Assembly: GCF_002895435.1 (NCBI RefSeq)
Contig: NZ_POYJ01000005.1
Location: forward strand, 186,001 to 250,000
DNA length: 64,000 nucleotides
From: Aquimarina sediminis
GTDB taxonomy: Bacteria > Bacteroidota > Bacteroidia > Flavobacteriales > Flavobacteriaceae
Direction: 5' to 3'
Each line of letters starts with the position of its first letter. Position 1 is the first letter of the stretch. The position numbers were made by a program, and so were the translations under genes. This document shows, piece after piece, positions 33,908-43,111 of this stretch. The notes under the pieces were generated by a model. The model ran no database searches. It was given only the letters and a program-made list of their open reading frames with translations, and was not told the DNA's origin.

Positions 33908-35371
33908 ATGAAGAAAACAATATATGTAATAGGCTCCGGTTTTTCCTCTTTGTCGGCTTCATGTTATTTGGCAAAGTCAGGTTTCAAAGTCGTTGTTTTA
34001 GAAAAAAACTCAACGCTAGGTGGTCGTGCAAGGCAGTTATTAAGAGATGGATTTACATTTGATATTGGTCCTACATGGTATTGGATGCCAGATGTTTTTG
34101 AGAAATTTTTTGCTGATTTCGGAAAAAAACCATCTGATTATTATATCTTAGAAAGGTTGAATCCTGCTTACCAAGTGTATTTTGATAAGGAAGATTCGAT
34201 AACTATTCCAGGAAGTCTGAAAGATATTTATCAAGTTTTTGAAGCAGAGGAAAAAGGAAGTTCTATCCATTTAGATACTTTTTTGAAATCAGCAGAATAT
34301 AATTACGATGTGTCTATAAATGACTTAGTGTATAAACCTGGAGCTTCGCCATTAGAATTGATTACTCCTGTTACAATTGGAAAAATCACTCAGTTTTTTT
34401 CCACAATACGCAAACAGGTAAGAAAGAAGATAAAAAGTAAAAAGTTGATTCAGATACTAGAATTTCCAGTTTTGTTTTTAGGAGCTAAGCCATCTAATAC
34501 ACCTGCGTTTTATAACTTTATGAATTATGCCGATTTTGGTTTAGGAACATGGCACCCAAAAGGGGGGATGTATAAGGTGATTGAAGCTATGGTTTCATTA
34601 GCAACTAGCTTGGGAGTTGAATTTAAAACGAATTCAAATGTCGAAAAAATCATGGTAAATCCTGTTGGAGAAGCTTGTGGACTGGTAGTAAATGGTGATT
34701 CTTTTCCTGCAGATATTATATTAAGTGGAGCAGATTATCATCATACAGAAAAGTTACTTCCTAAAAAATTTAGACAGTATTCTGAGAAGTATTGGAGCAA
34801 AAAAGTTTTTGCCCCATCGTCATTATTGTTTTATGTTGGTTTTAATAAAAAAGTGAAAGACGTATGTCATCATACTTTGTTTTTTGATACAGATTTTGAT
34901 AAACATGCAAAAACCATTTATGATTCACCAAGTTGGCCAGAAAAACCATTGTTCTACGCTAGTTTTCCTTCTATTACGGATGATTCTTTTGCCCCTAGTA
35001 ATAAGGAATCTGCGACTTTTTTAATTCCTTTGGCACCTGGTATTGAAGATACTCCCGAAATAAGAGAGCACTATTTTAGTGTAATTATTGAAAGGTTGGA
35101 AAAACTAACTAATCAATCTTTAAAAGAAAGCATCTTGTTTAAAGAAAGCTTTTGTGTAAACGATTTCATAAAAGATTATAATTCTTATAAGGGTAATGCA
35201 TATGGTTTGGCAAATATTTTAACACAAACCGCCTTTTTAAGACCAAAAATAAAAAGTAACAAAGTCAAAAACATGTTTTTTACTGGGCAATTAACTGTAC
35301 CAGGACCAGGTGTACCCCCTTCATTGATATCGGGTAAAATAGCTTCAGATTTAATCTTAAAATATAACTAG
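33908..35371 (+). CDS. crtI: Phytoene desaturase
   Basis: The protein has 487 residues from the ATG at 33908 (MKKTIYVIGSGFSSLSASC). The N-terminal Rossmann motif G-S-G-x-x-x-L followed by VVLEKNSTLGGRARQ binds FAD. The C-terminal GLANILTQTAFLRPK and FFTGQLTVPGPGVPPSLISGK are the CrtI signature. CrtI desaturates phytoene to lycopene. It is the first gene of the crtI-crtB-crtZ-crtY cluster. The next gene starts 2 bp after its stop. Confidence 0.95.
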   Translation: MKKTIYVIGSGFSSLSASCYLAKSGFKVVVLEKNSTLGGRARQLLRDGFTFDIGPTWYWMPDVFEKFFADFGKKPSDYYILERLNPAYQVYFDKEDSITIPGSLKDIYQVFEAEEKGSSIHLDTFLKSAEYNYDVSINDLVYKPGASPLELITPVTIGKITQFFSTIRKQVRKKIKSKKLIQILEFPVLFLGAKPSNTPAFYNFMNYADFGLGTWHPKGGMYKVIEAMVSLATSLGVEFKTNSNVEKIMVNPVGEACGLVVNGDSFPADIILSGADYHHTEKLLPKKFRQYSEKYWSKKVFAPSSLLFYVGFNKKVKDVCHHTLFFDTDFDKHAKTIYDSPSWPEKPLFYASFPSITDDSFAPSNKESATFLIPLAPGIEDTPEIREHYFSVIIERLEKLTNQSLKESILFKESFCVNDFIKDYNSYKGNAYGLANILTQTAFLRPKIKSNKVKNMFFTGQLTVPGPGVPPSLISGKIASDLILKYN

Positions 35372-35372
35372 T

Positions 35373-36215
35373 ATGAAATATTTGTTTGATGAGGTGTCTT
35401 ATTCATGTAGTAAACTAGTAACTCGTAAATATAGTACATCTTTTTCATTAGCAACTAAAATGCTATCTCCAAAGATTCGTTCAGAAATATATAATATTTA
35501 TGGTTTTGTACGTTTTGCCGATGAAATTGTGGATTCTTTTCATGGATATGAAAAAGAACTGTTGTTAAACAATTTTGAAAAAGAGTATTATGAATCCAAA
35601 AAATTGGGAATCAGCTTAAATCCAATTATAAACTCGTTTATCTCTACTGTTAGTAAATATGATATTACAGATGATCTGGTGCAGGCTTTTTTAAAAAGTA
35701 TGAGGGCAGATTTATATAAAACAGAATATAAAACAGAAGAAGAATATAAAGAATATATTTATGGCTCTGCAGATGTCGTGGGCCTAATGTGCTTAAAGGT
35801 TTTTGTAAAAGGAAACCAACAAAAATATGAAGAGTTAAAAGAAGCAGCTATGCGATTAGGTTCTGCGTTTCAAAAAGTTAATTTTTTACGTGATTTAAAA
35901 GATGATATGCAAACATTACATCGATCTTATTTTCCGAATGTAAATTTAAAAGAACTAAATCAAAATTCGAAGGCGGCAATTATTAAGGAGATAGAGAAAG
36001 ATTTTGAATGTGCTTTTGAACATGGGATTTTGAGATTGCCAGTAGAGGCTAAGTTTGGAGTTTATGTAGCCTATCGTTATTATAAAAGATTACTTAAAAA
36101 ATTAAAAAAAGTACCTTCTTCTGAAATTATGGAAACTCGTGTTCGAATTTCTAATCCAATGAAAGTAAGTTTGTTAGCAAGAAGTTATGTTAAGTATAAA
36201 CTCAATTTGATATAA
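35373..36215 (+). CDS. crtB: Phytoene synthase
   Basis: This 280-residue enzyme belongs to the squalene/phytoene synthase family. The two aspartate-rich motifs are present: DEIVD in the FVRFADEIVDSF segment and DLKDD in FLRDLKDDMQTLH. It condenses two geranylgeranyl diphosphate molecules into phytoene. It follows crtI with a 1-bp gap, and its stop overlaps the start of the next gene (TAATG). No geranylgeranyl diphosphate synthase gene lies in this window, so that step must be encoded elsewhere. Confidence 0.95.
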   Translation: MKYLFDEVSYSCSKLVTRKYSTSFSLATKMLSPKIRSEIYNIYGFVRFADEIVDSFHGYEKELLLNNFEKEYYESKKLGISLNPIINSFISTVSKYDITDDLVQAFLKSMRADLYKTEYKTEEEYKEYIYGSADVVGLMCLKVFVKGNQQKYEELKEAAMRLGSAFQKVNFLRDLKDDMQTLHRSYFPNVNLKELNQNSKAAIIKEIEKDFECAFEHGILRLPVEAKFGVYVAYRYYKRLLKKLKKVPSSEIMETRVRISNPMKVSLLARSYVKYKLNLI

Positions 36216-36655
36216 TGTTTAGTATCTTTATACAATTGCTTTTTGTTCTTAATAACTTTAATGCTGAAGTACCAGAATTTGTAAAAGACTACCATGAAAT
36301 CTCTACAAGAGAAATGGAACTTACTTTTATAGAAAAGTATTCGAATTCTAATACGGTAAGTATAAAAGGGTATGTGATTTCGTTAAAAATGAAACAATCA
36401 AAATATAAGTTCTCACCATTGAGTAAACTTAAGATTTTTAAGAAAGAGAAAGAAAATTTAGAGTTGTTGATATTTAAAAACCCAAAGAATGTTCATTTAA
36501 GATACATTCGATTAGTTATTCAAGAGGAACTCCCTAGGATACTCAACTATTCTTCGGATATAAAAAAAGACAAAGAGTTTTTGAAAATGATTTTAGAAAA
36601 AAAAGATAGTACGGATTATTTAGATAGCTATATTTTAAAAAATACATCCTTATGA
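36215..36655 (+). CDS. Unknown protein inside the carotenoid operon
   Basis: This 146-residue protein starts at the ATG at 36215, which overlaps the crtB stop. A short hydrophobic N-terminus (MFSIFIQLLFVL) may be a signal or a membrane anchor. The rest is charged and helical-beta mixed: VSIKGYVISLKMKQSKYKFSP, LRYIRLVIQEELPRILNYSSD. I recognise no domain. Its 4-bp overlap with crtZ and position between crtB and crtZ suggest a role in carotenoid synthesis or membrane placement, but nothing in the sequence shows which. Confidence 0.7.
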   Translation: MFSIFIQLLFVLNNFNAEVPEFVKDYHEISTREMELTFIEKYSNSNTVSIKGYVISLKMKQSKYKFSPLSKLKIFKKEKENLELLIFKNPKNVHLRYIRLVIQEELPRILNYSSDIKKDKEFLKMILEKKDSTDYLDSYILKNTSL

Positions 36656-37104
36656 TTTTAATATTTTTTGCAGTAGTAACTTTGGTGACCTTTATTATTA
36701 TGGAAGGTGTTACATGGCTTACTCATAAATACGTGATGCATGGATTTGGTTGGTTTTTACATGAGGATCACCATCAGCCTGGATATCCGCATGTGTTTGA
36801 AAAAAACGATGCTTTTTTTGTGGTATTTGCAATACCTAGTATAGTATTATTTTATTTTGGAGTTAATCCCCAAATAAATTACTTGTTCTTTATTGGGTTA
36901 GGAATTCTTTTGTATGGTATAGCTTATTTTTTAGTACATGATGTATTAATTCATAGGCGATTTAAGTGGTTTCGAAATACTAATAGTAGGTATTTAAAGG
37001 GATTAAGAAAAGCGCATAAAATACATCACAAACATTTGGGTAAACCAGATGGAGAGTGTTTCGGTATGCTGTTTGTCCCTTTTAAATATTTCAAAAAAAG
37101 ATAA
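36652..37104 (+). CDS. crtZ: Beta-carotene hydroxylase (fatty acid hydroxylase superfamily)
   Basis: This 150-residue membrane protein has histidine-rich metal-binding motifs: HKYVMH, HEDHH, HDVLIH and HKIHHKH. They match the non-haem di-iron CrtZ hydroxylase family, which adds the 3 and 3-prime hydroxyls to beta-carotene to form zeaxanthin. There are about four hydrophobic segments. The start overlaps the preceding gene and its stop overlaps the next start (TAATG). Length matches typical bacterial CrtZ. Confidence 0.93.
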   Translation: MILIFFAVVTLVTFIIMEGVTWLTHKYVMHGFGWFLHEDHHQPGYPHVFEKNDAFFVVFAIPSIVLFYFGVNPQINYLFFIGLGILLYGIAYFLVHDVLIHRRFKWFRNTNSRYLKGLRKAHKIHHKHLGKPDGECFGMLFVPFKYFKKR

Positions 37105-37802
37105 TGAATCAATATTTATATCTCATATTAAATTTGGGAAGTTTAAGTATTCCATTATTATATAGTGTATTCGAAAAAAAATTTCATTTTATACAGTATT
37201 TCAGGGCTTCTGTTTTAAGTATTGTTTTAATAGCAATCCCTTTTTTGATTTGGGATGCTTTTTTTACTAATATGGGAGTTTGGTATTTTAACTCAAAGTA
37301 TCACTTACCCTTAAAAATACTCCAGATGCCTATAGAAGAATGGTTGTTTTTCTTTTGCATCCCTTATGCTTGCTTATTTACTTACGAAGTTTTAAAGTAT
37401 TACTTACCAAGTTTTAAAGTATCAAAATCCATAACCAAGTTGATCAGCTTTTCTTTGCTCTTGCTCGCAGGCATATTATTGTTACTTAATTTTGGCAAAT
37501 GGTATACCACGATAAACTTTCTACTTTTTTTAGTGGTGTTGGCGTATGGGGTAAAAGAACACCTAACAGTATTACAAACTTATTTTCCAGGATTTTTGAT
37601 TATTCTTATTCCATTTTTTATAGTAAACGGTGTTCTTACAGGAAGCTTTATTGAGGAACCAGTAGTTTTGTATGACAACTCAGAGAATCTAGGGGTTAGA
37701 ATGTTTACGATTCCACTCGAGGATGCTTTTTACCTTTTTAATATGTTATTTCCTGTTCAGTTACTATTTAATATTCTAAAAAAGAAGTACTATGAAAAGT
37801 AA
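37104..37802 (+). CDS. Lycopene cyclase domain protein (CrtYcd-type fusion)
   Basis: This 232-residue integral membrane protein has about seven hydrophobic helices and two repeats of the P-x-E-E motif: LQMPIEEWLFFFCIP and TIPLEDAFYLFNMLF. These are the landmarks of the CrtYc/CrtYd heterodimer-type lycopene cyclases, fused here in one chain as in other Bacteroidota. It converts lycopene to beta-carotene. It starts at the crtZ stop and overlaps the TspO gene by 11 bp. Confidence 0.92.
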   Translation: MNQYLYLILNLGSLSIPLLYSVFEKKFHFIQYFRASVLSIVLIAIPFLIWDAFFTNMGVWYFNSKYHLPLKILQMPIEEWLFFFCIPYACLFTYEVLKYYLPSFKVSKSITKLISFSLLLLAGILLLLNFGKWYTTINFLLFLVVLAYGVKEHLTVLQTYFPGFLIILIPFFIVNGVLTGSFIEEPVVLYDNSENLGVRMFTIPLEDAFYLFNMLFPVQLLFNILKKKYYEK

Positions 37803-38265
37803 CAAAGCGTTTCGTTTTTTGGTTTTTATCTTTTTTAATTTTTTAGCACTTTGGGTTGGAGTGATAATTATGCAAAATGGTCCACGAACGGATTGGTATT
37901 TACAATTAAACAAAGCTCCTTGGACTCCGGCAAACTGGGTCTTTGGTACAGTATGGTCTACAATAATGATTCTTTTTTCATTCTATATGACCAAATTGAG
38001 CTTTCGATATGAATTTTTGGATAAGAAATTGGTTGGACTATATGGTTTTCAGTGGATCTTAAATGTAGGATGGAACTATACTTTTTTTAATAAACAACTT
38101 ACGTTAGTAGGTCTTGTGGTTATTACTCTTTTGTGGTTGTTAATAGGTTATTTTACCACTAAGCATATCAAACGGCTTCAGTTTTATACATTGTTGATCA
38201 TACCATATTTGGTATGGATGACTATTGCCACTAGTTTAAACGCATATATTGTTTTTAATAATTAA
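37792..38265 (+). CDS. tspO: TspO/MBR family membrane protein
   Basis: This 157-residue protein has five predicted transmembrane helices and conserved aromatic motifs: NKAPWTPANWVFGTVWS, GFQWILNVGWNYTFF and YLVWMTIATSLNAYI. TspO proteins bind tetrapyrroles and can degrade protoporphyrin IX or affect stress responses; in Rhodobacter, TspO modulates pigment gene expression. The gene overlaps the cyclase gene by 11 bp, so it belongs to the same transcript. Confidence 0.93.
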   Translation: MKSNKAFRFLVFIFFNFLALWVGVIIMQNGPRTDWYLQLNKAPWTPANWVFGTVWSTIMILFSFYMTKLSFRYEFLDKKLVGLYGFQWILNVGWNYTFFNKQLTLVGLVVITLLWLLIGYFTTKHIKRLQFYTLLIIPYLVWMTIATSLNAYIVFNN

Positions 38266-38339
38266 ATCTAATGATTAGTGACTTATAACCATAAAGTCAA
38301 TAACTGTTTTTCTTATCAAAGACCTAAATAAATTGAGAG

Positions 38340-39752
38340 ATGAATATTCTTGTAACAGGAACAACTGGTTATATTGCCAAACGATTAATTCCAATTTTAT
38401 TGGAAAAAAAACACTTGTTGACGTGTTGTGTTCGCGATAAGAATAGAATTCCGGAAGAATTTAAAAACAGTCCTGAAATTGATTTTTTAGAAATTGATTT
38501 TTTAGAACAACAAAGCCAACTTCCTTCAGATATTGATGTTGCTTACTATTTAATCCATTCCATGTCCACTAGTAGTACAGATTTTGGTAGTTTAGAAAGC
38601 ACATGCGCACATAATTTTAAAGAGTTAATTGGTCGGACAAGATGTAAACAAGTAATTTATTTGAGCGGAATAGTAAATGACACCTCTCTTTCTAAACATT
38701 TACAGTCTAGGCACAGAGTGGAGAAAATTTTGCAATCTTCTAAGTACACCGTAACTACTTTTAGAGCTGGAATTATTGTAGGAAGTGGCAGTGCTTCATT
38801 TGAAATTATAAGAGATTTGGTAGAAAAACTACCAGTTATGATTACTCCAAAATGGTTGAATACCAAAACACAACCGATTGCTATACGAGATGTTTTGACG
38901 TATTTAACAGAAGCTATACATAAAGTAGAGCTCTATAACGGGGCATTCGATATTTATGGACCAGAAGTGTTAACATATAAACAGATGCTATTAAAATTTG
39001 CAGAGGTGAGGGGGTTTAAAAGAATCATTATAACCTTGCCAGTATTAACTCCAAGATTATCTTCATATTGGTTGTATTTTGTCACATCTACATCATTCAA
39101 TTTGGCAAAATCATTGGTTGATAGCATGAAGATAGAAGTTATTGGGAAGGCAAGTAATATTAATAATGTTATACAAATTGAGCCGATAAAATATGAAGAG
39201 GCTGTTGAAAAATCGTTTTCTAAAATTGCTCAAAACTCAATAGTATCCAGTTGGAAAGACGCTATGGTCAGTGGTGTTTTTAAAACAGAGTATACAAAGT
39301 ATATAGATATACCAAGTTATGGATGTTTTAAAGATGTAAGAAGTAAAAGTGTTAAAAGCGAAAAGCAAACACTAGCGAGGATCTGGAAAATTGGTGGTAA
39401 AACGGGTTGGTATAAATTTGATTTTTTATGGAAAATTAGAGGTTTTGTAGATCAAATTTTTGGAGGAGTAGGATTGCGCAGAGGAAGAAGACATGGTAGC
39501 GAATTAAGAACCGGGGATGCGATAGATTTTTGGAGAGTATTACTAGCAGATAAAGAGGAAAAGAGACTTCTTCTATTTGCAGAGATGAAACTGCCAGGAG
39601 AAGCTTGGCTTGAGTTTAGAATAGTAAAAAACAAATTGTACCAAAGAGCTATTTTTAGACCCAAAGGAATTGCAGGCAGAATATATTGGTATGCAGTTTT
39701 GCCTTTTCATGCTTTTGTTTTTAAAGGGATGATAAATGAATTGGTAAAATGA
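38340..39752 (+). CDS. SDR-type NAD(P)-binding protein with C-terminal DUF2867
   Basis: The protein has 470 residues. The N-terminal Rossmann domain (residues 1-230) has the TGxxGxxG-like TGTTGYIAKRLIP, DVAYYLIHSMS and QVIYLSGIV, matching the SDR extended or Ycf39-like group. The C-terminal 150 residues (IWKIGGKTGWYKFDFLWKIRG and ELRTGDAIDFWRVL) match DUF2867, a SRPBCC-like fold. Such fusions are frequent near photolyase and carotenoid genes in Bacteroidota. The substrate is unknown. It follows tspO after 74 bp. Confidence 0.88.
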   Translation: MNILVTGTTGYIAKRLIPILLEKKHLLTCCVRDKNRIPEEFKNSPEIDFLEIDFLEQQSQLPSDIDVAYYLIHSMSTSSTDFGSLESTCAHNFKELIGRTRCKQVIYLSGIVNDTSLSKHLQSRHRVEKILQSSKYTVTTFRAGIIVGSGSASFEIIRDLVEKLPVMITPKWLNTKTQPIAIRDVLTYLTEAIHKVELYNGAFDIYGPEVLTYKQMLLKFAEVRGFKRIIITLPVLTPRLSSYWLYFVTSTSFNLAKSLVDSMKIEVIGKASNINNVIQIEPIKYEEAVEKSFSKIAQNSIVSSWKDAMVSGVFKTEYTKYIDIPSYGCFKDVRSKSVKSEKQTLARIWKIGGKTGWYKFDFLWKIRGFVDQIFGGVGLRRGRRHGSELRTGDAIDFWRVLLADKEEKRLLLFAEMKLPGEAWLEFRIVKNKLYQRAIFRPKGIAGRIYWYAVLPFHAFVFKGMINELVK

Positions 39753-39906
39753 TAATTATAGTAGTTGAAAAAAGAAAAAAATGATTCAAAAAGGGGATCA
39801 TGTATAGTTTGCAATTTTGGTACATGGTATTTTTTAGATTGCTGTTAGTTAGAAGGTTAGAAAGTGAGGTGTTACTAATAACTAAAAATTATAGAATAAA
39901 AGGTTT

Positions 39907-40389
39907 ATGGAGACTTTAAAAACATCGGTTTATGATATTAGTATTAAGGATATTTTGGGTAAACCAGTAGACTTAAGAACTTATAAAGGCATGAAGATTT
40001 TATTTGTAAACGTAGCATCAAAATGTGGTTTTACTAAACAATACAAAGGATTACAAGAGCTTTATAACACTTATAAAGATACATTAATGGTTGTAGCAGT
40101 CCCTTGTAATCAATTTGGAGGTCAAGAGCCTGCAAATGCTACAGAAATTAGAACTTTTTGTGAGCTAAATTATGGAGTTACGTTTTTAGTTACCGAAAAA
40201 ATCAAGGTTAAGGGAGATGATCAACATGCTTTGTATCAATGGTTGACAAGAAAGAGGTTGAACGGGAAGTCGAATTCTTCAGTAAAATGGAATTTTCAAA
40301 AATATCTATTAGATGAAGAAGGGGAGCTTATTGATTATTTTTATTCGATTACAAGTCCAAAAAGCGCTAAGATAACCAGACATTTATAG
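39907..40389 (+). CDS. Glutathione peroxidase-like thiol peroxidase
   Basis: This 160-residue cytosolic protein has the GPx catalytic triad pattern: Cys in NVASKCGFT, Gln in PCNQFGGQEP and Trp in SVKWNFQKYL. It contains cysteine rather than selenocysteine, so it probably acts with thioredoxin, since glutathione is not usual in Bacteroidota and bacillithiol genes are present. It reduces peroxides. It is followed by the SRPBCC gene after 1 bp. Confidence 0.93.
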   Translation: METLKTSVYDISIKDILGKPVDLRTYKGMKILFVNVASKCGFTKQYKGLQELYNTYKDTLMVVAVPCNQFGGQEPANATEIRTFCELNYGVTFLVTEKIKVKGDDQHALYQWLTRKRLNGKSNSSVKWNFQKYLLDEEGELIDYFYSITSPKSAKITRHL

Positions 40390-40390
40390 T

Positions 40391-40873
40391 ATGATTAGTT
40401 TTGAAAAACATTCAGGGATATATACCTTAAAAACAGAGCAGATTTTGAATGTACCTCGTGATAAGGCATGGGATTTTTTTAGTTCTGCCGAGAATTTACA
40501 GAAAATTACTCCTAAACATATGGGATTTGAAATTACTTCTTCTGTAGAAAGTAAAACCTATGCAGGACAAATAGTGACCTATAAAGTGGGGATTTTGCCT
40601 GGTATAAAGTCTAACTGGGTTACAGAAATAACACAAGTAAAGAATCAAGTATTTTTTATAGATGAACAACGTTTTGGACCATACAAAATGTGGCATCATG
40701 AGCATTGGTTTGAAGAACTGCCTGATTCTAAAACTTTGATGAAAGACAAAATTTCATACAAAATTCCATTTAGAATTTTAGGGCATTTGGCTCAGAGGAT
40801 TTTTGTGAAAAAGCAATTAGAGACCATTTTTAAATACCGCCATTCAACTTTAGAAAAATTATTCAATGCGTAG
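40391..40873 (+). CDS. SRPBCC family protein
   Basis: This 160-residue cytosolic protein follows the START/SRPBCC helix-grip pattern: opening LKTEQILNVPRDKAWDFFSSAENL, then TPKHMGFEI, with a buried WVTEITQV strand and WHHEHWFEEL. The family binds hydrophobic ligands; a specific ligand cannot be given. Members adjacent to photolyase genes are common in this phylum. The start lies 1 bp after the GPx stop and the end overlaps the photolyase start by 8 bp. Confidence 0.88.
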   Translation: MISFEKHSGIYTLKTEQILNVPRDKAWDFFSSAENLQKITPKHMGFEITSSVESKTYAGQIVTYKVGILPGIKSNWVTEITQVKNQVFFIDEQRFGPYKMWHHEHWFEELPDSKTLMKDKISYKIPFRILGHLAQRIFVKKQLETIFKYRHSTLEKLFNA

Positions 40874-42152
40874 TGAAGTTAGTGTTTTTTGGTTTCGAAG
40901 AGATTTGAGACTAGAAGATAATAAAGGATTATACAAAGCATTAAAATCTGGTAATAAAATTGTTCCCATTTTTATTTTCGATGATGAGATTTTAGATCAA
41001 TTGCCTAAAGACGATGCCCGAGTATCTTTCATTTATGATACCCTGGAGAAGTTGTATAGAAAATTAAAAGGAATTGGTGTGCCACTATTTGTTAAAAGAG
41101 GAAATGTGCTAGATGTTTGGCAAAAGCTAATTTTAGATTTTAATGTTACTGCAGTATATACAAATAAGGATTATGAACCTTATGCAACCAAAAGAGATAC
41201 TGAGATAAAAGCATTTTTAAAAGCAAACCATATCCAATTTTACTCCTATAAAGATCAGGTCGTTTTCGAAAAGAATGAGGTGTTAAAAAACAATGATTTA
41301 CCATATACGGTCTTTACTCCATATAAGAATAAGTGGTTAAAAGCATTAAATAAAGAGGAAGACCTAAATGAATTTACGATTGATTTTTCTAATTTTTATA
41401 AATCTTCAGTAAGTTTTCCTTCATTAGAAGAACTGGGTTTTGAAAGAAGTAGGATTAAGGTAAAACCTTATAACCTATTGGATTTGGATAATTATGATGA
41501 AATTAGAGATTTTCCTGCTCTCGATAAAACATCCTATTTGTCACCTTATTTGCGCTTTGGTCTGGTAAGTATTCGTAAAACAGTACGATTTGCATTAAAA
41601 ACAAATATTACATTTTTAAGCGAACTGATCTGGAGAGAATTTTTTATGCAAATTCTGTATCATTTTCCCAGAGTAGTTACGCAAAATTTCAAACAAAAAT
41701 ATGATGCCGTATCCTGGCGTAATGATAAAGAAGATTTTAAAAATTGGTGTGAGGGTAAAACTGGATATCCAATGATTGATGCAGGTATGCGAGAATTGAA
41801 TACTACAGGGTATATGCATAATAGAGTACGTATGCTAGTAGCCGGATTCCTTTGTAAACATTTGTTGATTGATTGGCGTTGGGGAGAGGCTTATTTTGCT
41901 AAAAAGCTTTTGGATTTTGAACTAGCTTCTAATAATGGTAACTGGCAATGGGCTGCTGGTACAGGGTGTGATGCTGCTCCTTATTTTAGAATATTTAACC
42001 CAATGACACAAATACAAAAATTTGATAAAAATTTTGAATATATAAGCAAATGGGTTCCAGAATTTCAGGAGTTAACGTATCCAAAACCAATTGTAGATCA
42101 TAAGTTTGCTAGAGAAAGGTGTTTAAAAGTTTATAGTAATGCCTTAAGTTAA
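40866..42152 (+). CDS. Deoxyribodipyrimidine photolyase (cryptochrome/photolyase family)
   Basis: This 428-residue flavoprotein has an N-terminal antenna-binding Rossmann domain (VFWFRRDLRLEDN) and a C-terminal FAD domain (WREFFMQILYHFP, GYMHNRVRMLVAGF, WRWGEAYFAKKLLDFELASNNGN, WQWAAGTGCDAAPYFRIFNP). The pattern fits class I CPD photolyases, which repair UV-induced cyclobutane dimers using blue light. Trp residues for the electron chain are visible in the last blocks. It overlaps the SRPBCC gene by 8 bp and lies in the same light-stress island as the CarH-like regulator. Confidence 0.95.
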   Translation: MRSEVSVFWFRRDLRLEDNKGLYKALKSGNKIVPIFIFDDEILDQLPKDDARVSFIYDTLEKLYRKLKGIGVPLFVKRGNVLDVWQKLILDFNVTAVYTNKDYEPYATKRDTEIKAFLKANHIQFYSYKDQVVFEKNEVLKNNDLPYTVFTPYKNKWLKALNKEEDLNEFTIDFSNFYKSSVSFPSLEELGFERSRIKVKPYNLLDLDNYDEIRDFPALDKTSYLSPYLRFGLVSIRKTVRFALKTNITFLSELIWREFFMQILYHFPRVVTQNFKQKYDAVSWRNDKEDFKNWCEGKTGYPMIDAGMRELNTTGYMHNRVRMLVAGFLCKHLLIDWRWGEAYFAKKLLDFELASNNGNWQWAAGTGCDAAPYFRIFNPMTQIQKFDKNFEYISKWVPEFQELTYPKPIVDHKFARERCLKVYSNALS

Positions 42153-42292
42153 TGTATGATTAAACTTCTGGGTGTATTGAAACTAAAAATAAATAATGTT
42201 TAAGCACTTTTTAGGTTATAATTTATAATATTGATGAACCTTAGTTTTGTGTTTGGGTCTGATTAGAAAACATTGTTATAAATTGTATATTT

Positions 42293-43111
42293 ATGATAGT
42301 GAATCATACTTCGGAATTATACATCAAAAAACATTGGGTTCTAGAAAACCCAGATAAAACACTTTTAAAAGGTGCAAACCATATGATTCCTGACGGTTGC
42401 TTAGAAGTAATGTTTGTAGAAAGAGGAGAAGTAATTATAAGTAATAGTCGGGATATAGAAAGATGCGCTCTGGGTATTTATGTAGCTTATCAGGTTTCTG
42501 ATTTTGTAAACATAGCATTAAAGCCATTAACAAAAGTGCATTTTGTTAAGTTGTTCCCCTGGGTCAATGGTATAATTTCTAGTACTAGTTTTAAAAAAAT
42601 AGCGAATAAGGTGGTACCGTTATCTCAGATAAATCAGACACTTTTTTTAAGATTGAGTAATTATAACTTAGCAGAAGAAATAGAAGTTACTGTCCGTAAA
42701 CTCTGCCTTTTTATAACAGAAAATGTAAAGCTTTATAATGATTTTGATCTAATATACCAATCTTGTACAAAATTTTCATCTAAAGAGTCTGATTTTAAAA
42801 AATCTAAAAAGGAGATACTCTCTACTTTTAAAATATCATCCAAGACTTTGGAAAACAAGTTTAAACATACCATTGGATTATCACCCAAACAGTTTGAAAT
42901 AGTTGTTCGTTTAAGAGCCGTTGCAGAAAAATTAAAGTATGAAAAAGATGATTGTTCCTTAACTTCAATAGCGCAAGAATTTAATTTTTTTGATCAAGCA
43001 CATTTCATTAGAACGTTTAAATCTTTTTTTAAATTACCCCCTGGAGACATAGATCTTGATAAATATTTTATTTCTGACTCAAAAGAGCCTTTTCGTTATT
43101 ATACAATTTAA
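42293..43111 (+). CDS. AraC-type DNA-binding regulator
   Basis: The protein has 272 residues. The C-terminal about 90 residues form an AraC helix-turn-helix pair (KEILSTFKISSKTLENKFKHTIGLSPKQF; LTSIAQEFNFFDQAHFIRTFKSFFKLPPG). The N-terminal about 150 residues are a beta-rich sensory domain of the DUF6597 type (MIPDGCLEVMFVERGEVIIS). The effector is unknown. It follows the photolyase after 140 bp and could regulate stress genes nearby, but no site is identified. Confidence 0.88.
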   Translation: MIVNHTSELYIKKHWVLENPDKTLLKGANHMIPDGCLEVMFVERGEVIISNSRDIERCALGIYVAYQVSDFVNIALKPLTKVHFVKLFPWVNGIISSTSFKKIANKVVPLSQINQTLFLRLSNYNLAEEIEVTVRKLCLFITENVKLYNDFDLIYQSCTKFSSKESDFKKSKKEILSTFKISSKTLENKFKHTIGLSPKQFEIVVRLRAVAEKLKYEKDDCSLTSIAQEFNFFDQAHFIRTFKSFFKLPPGDIDLDKYFISDSKEPFRYYTI

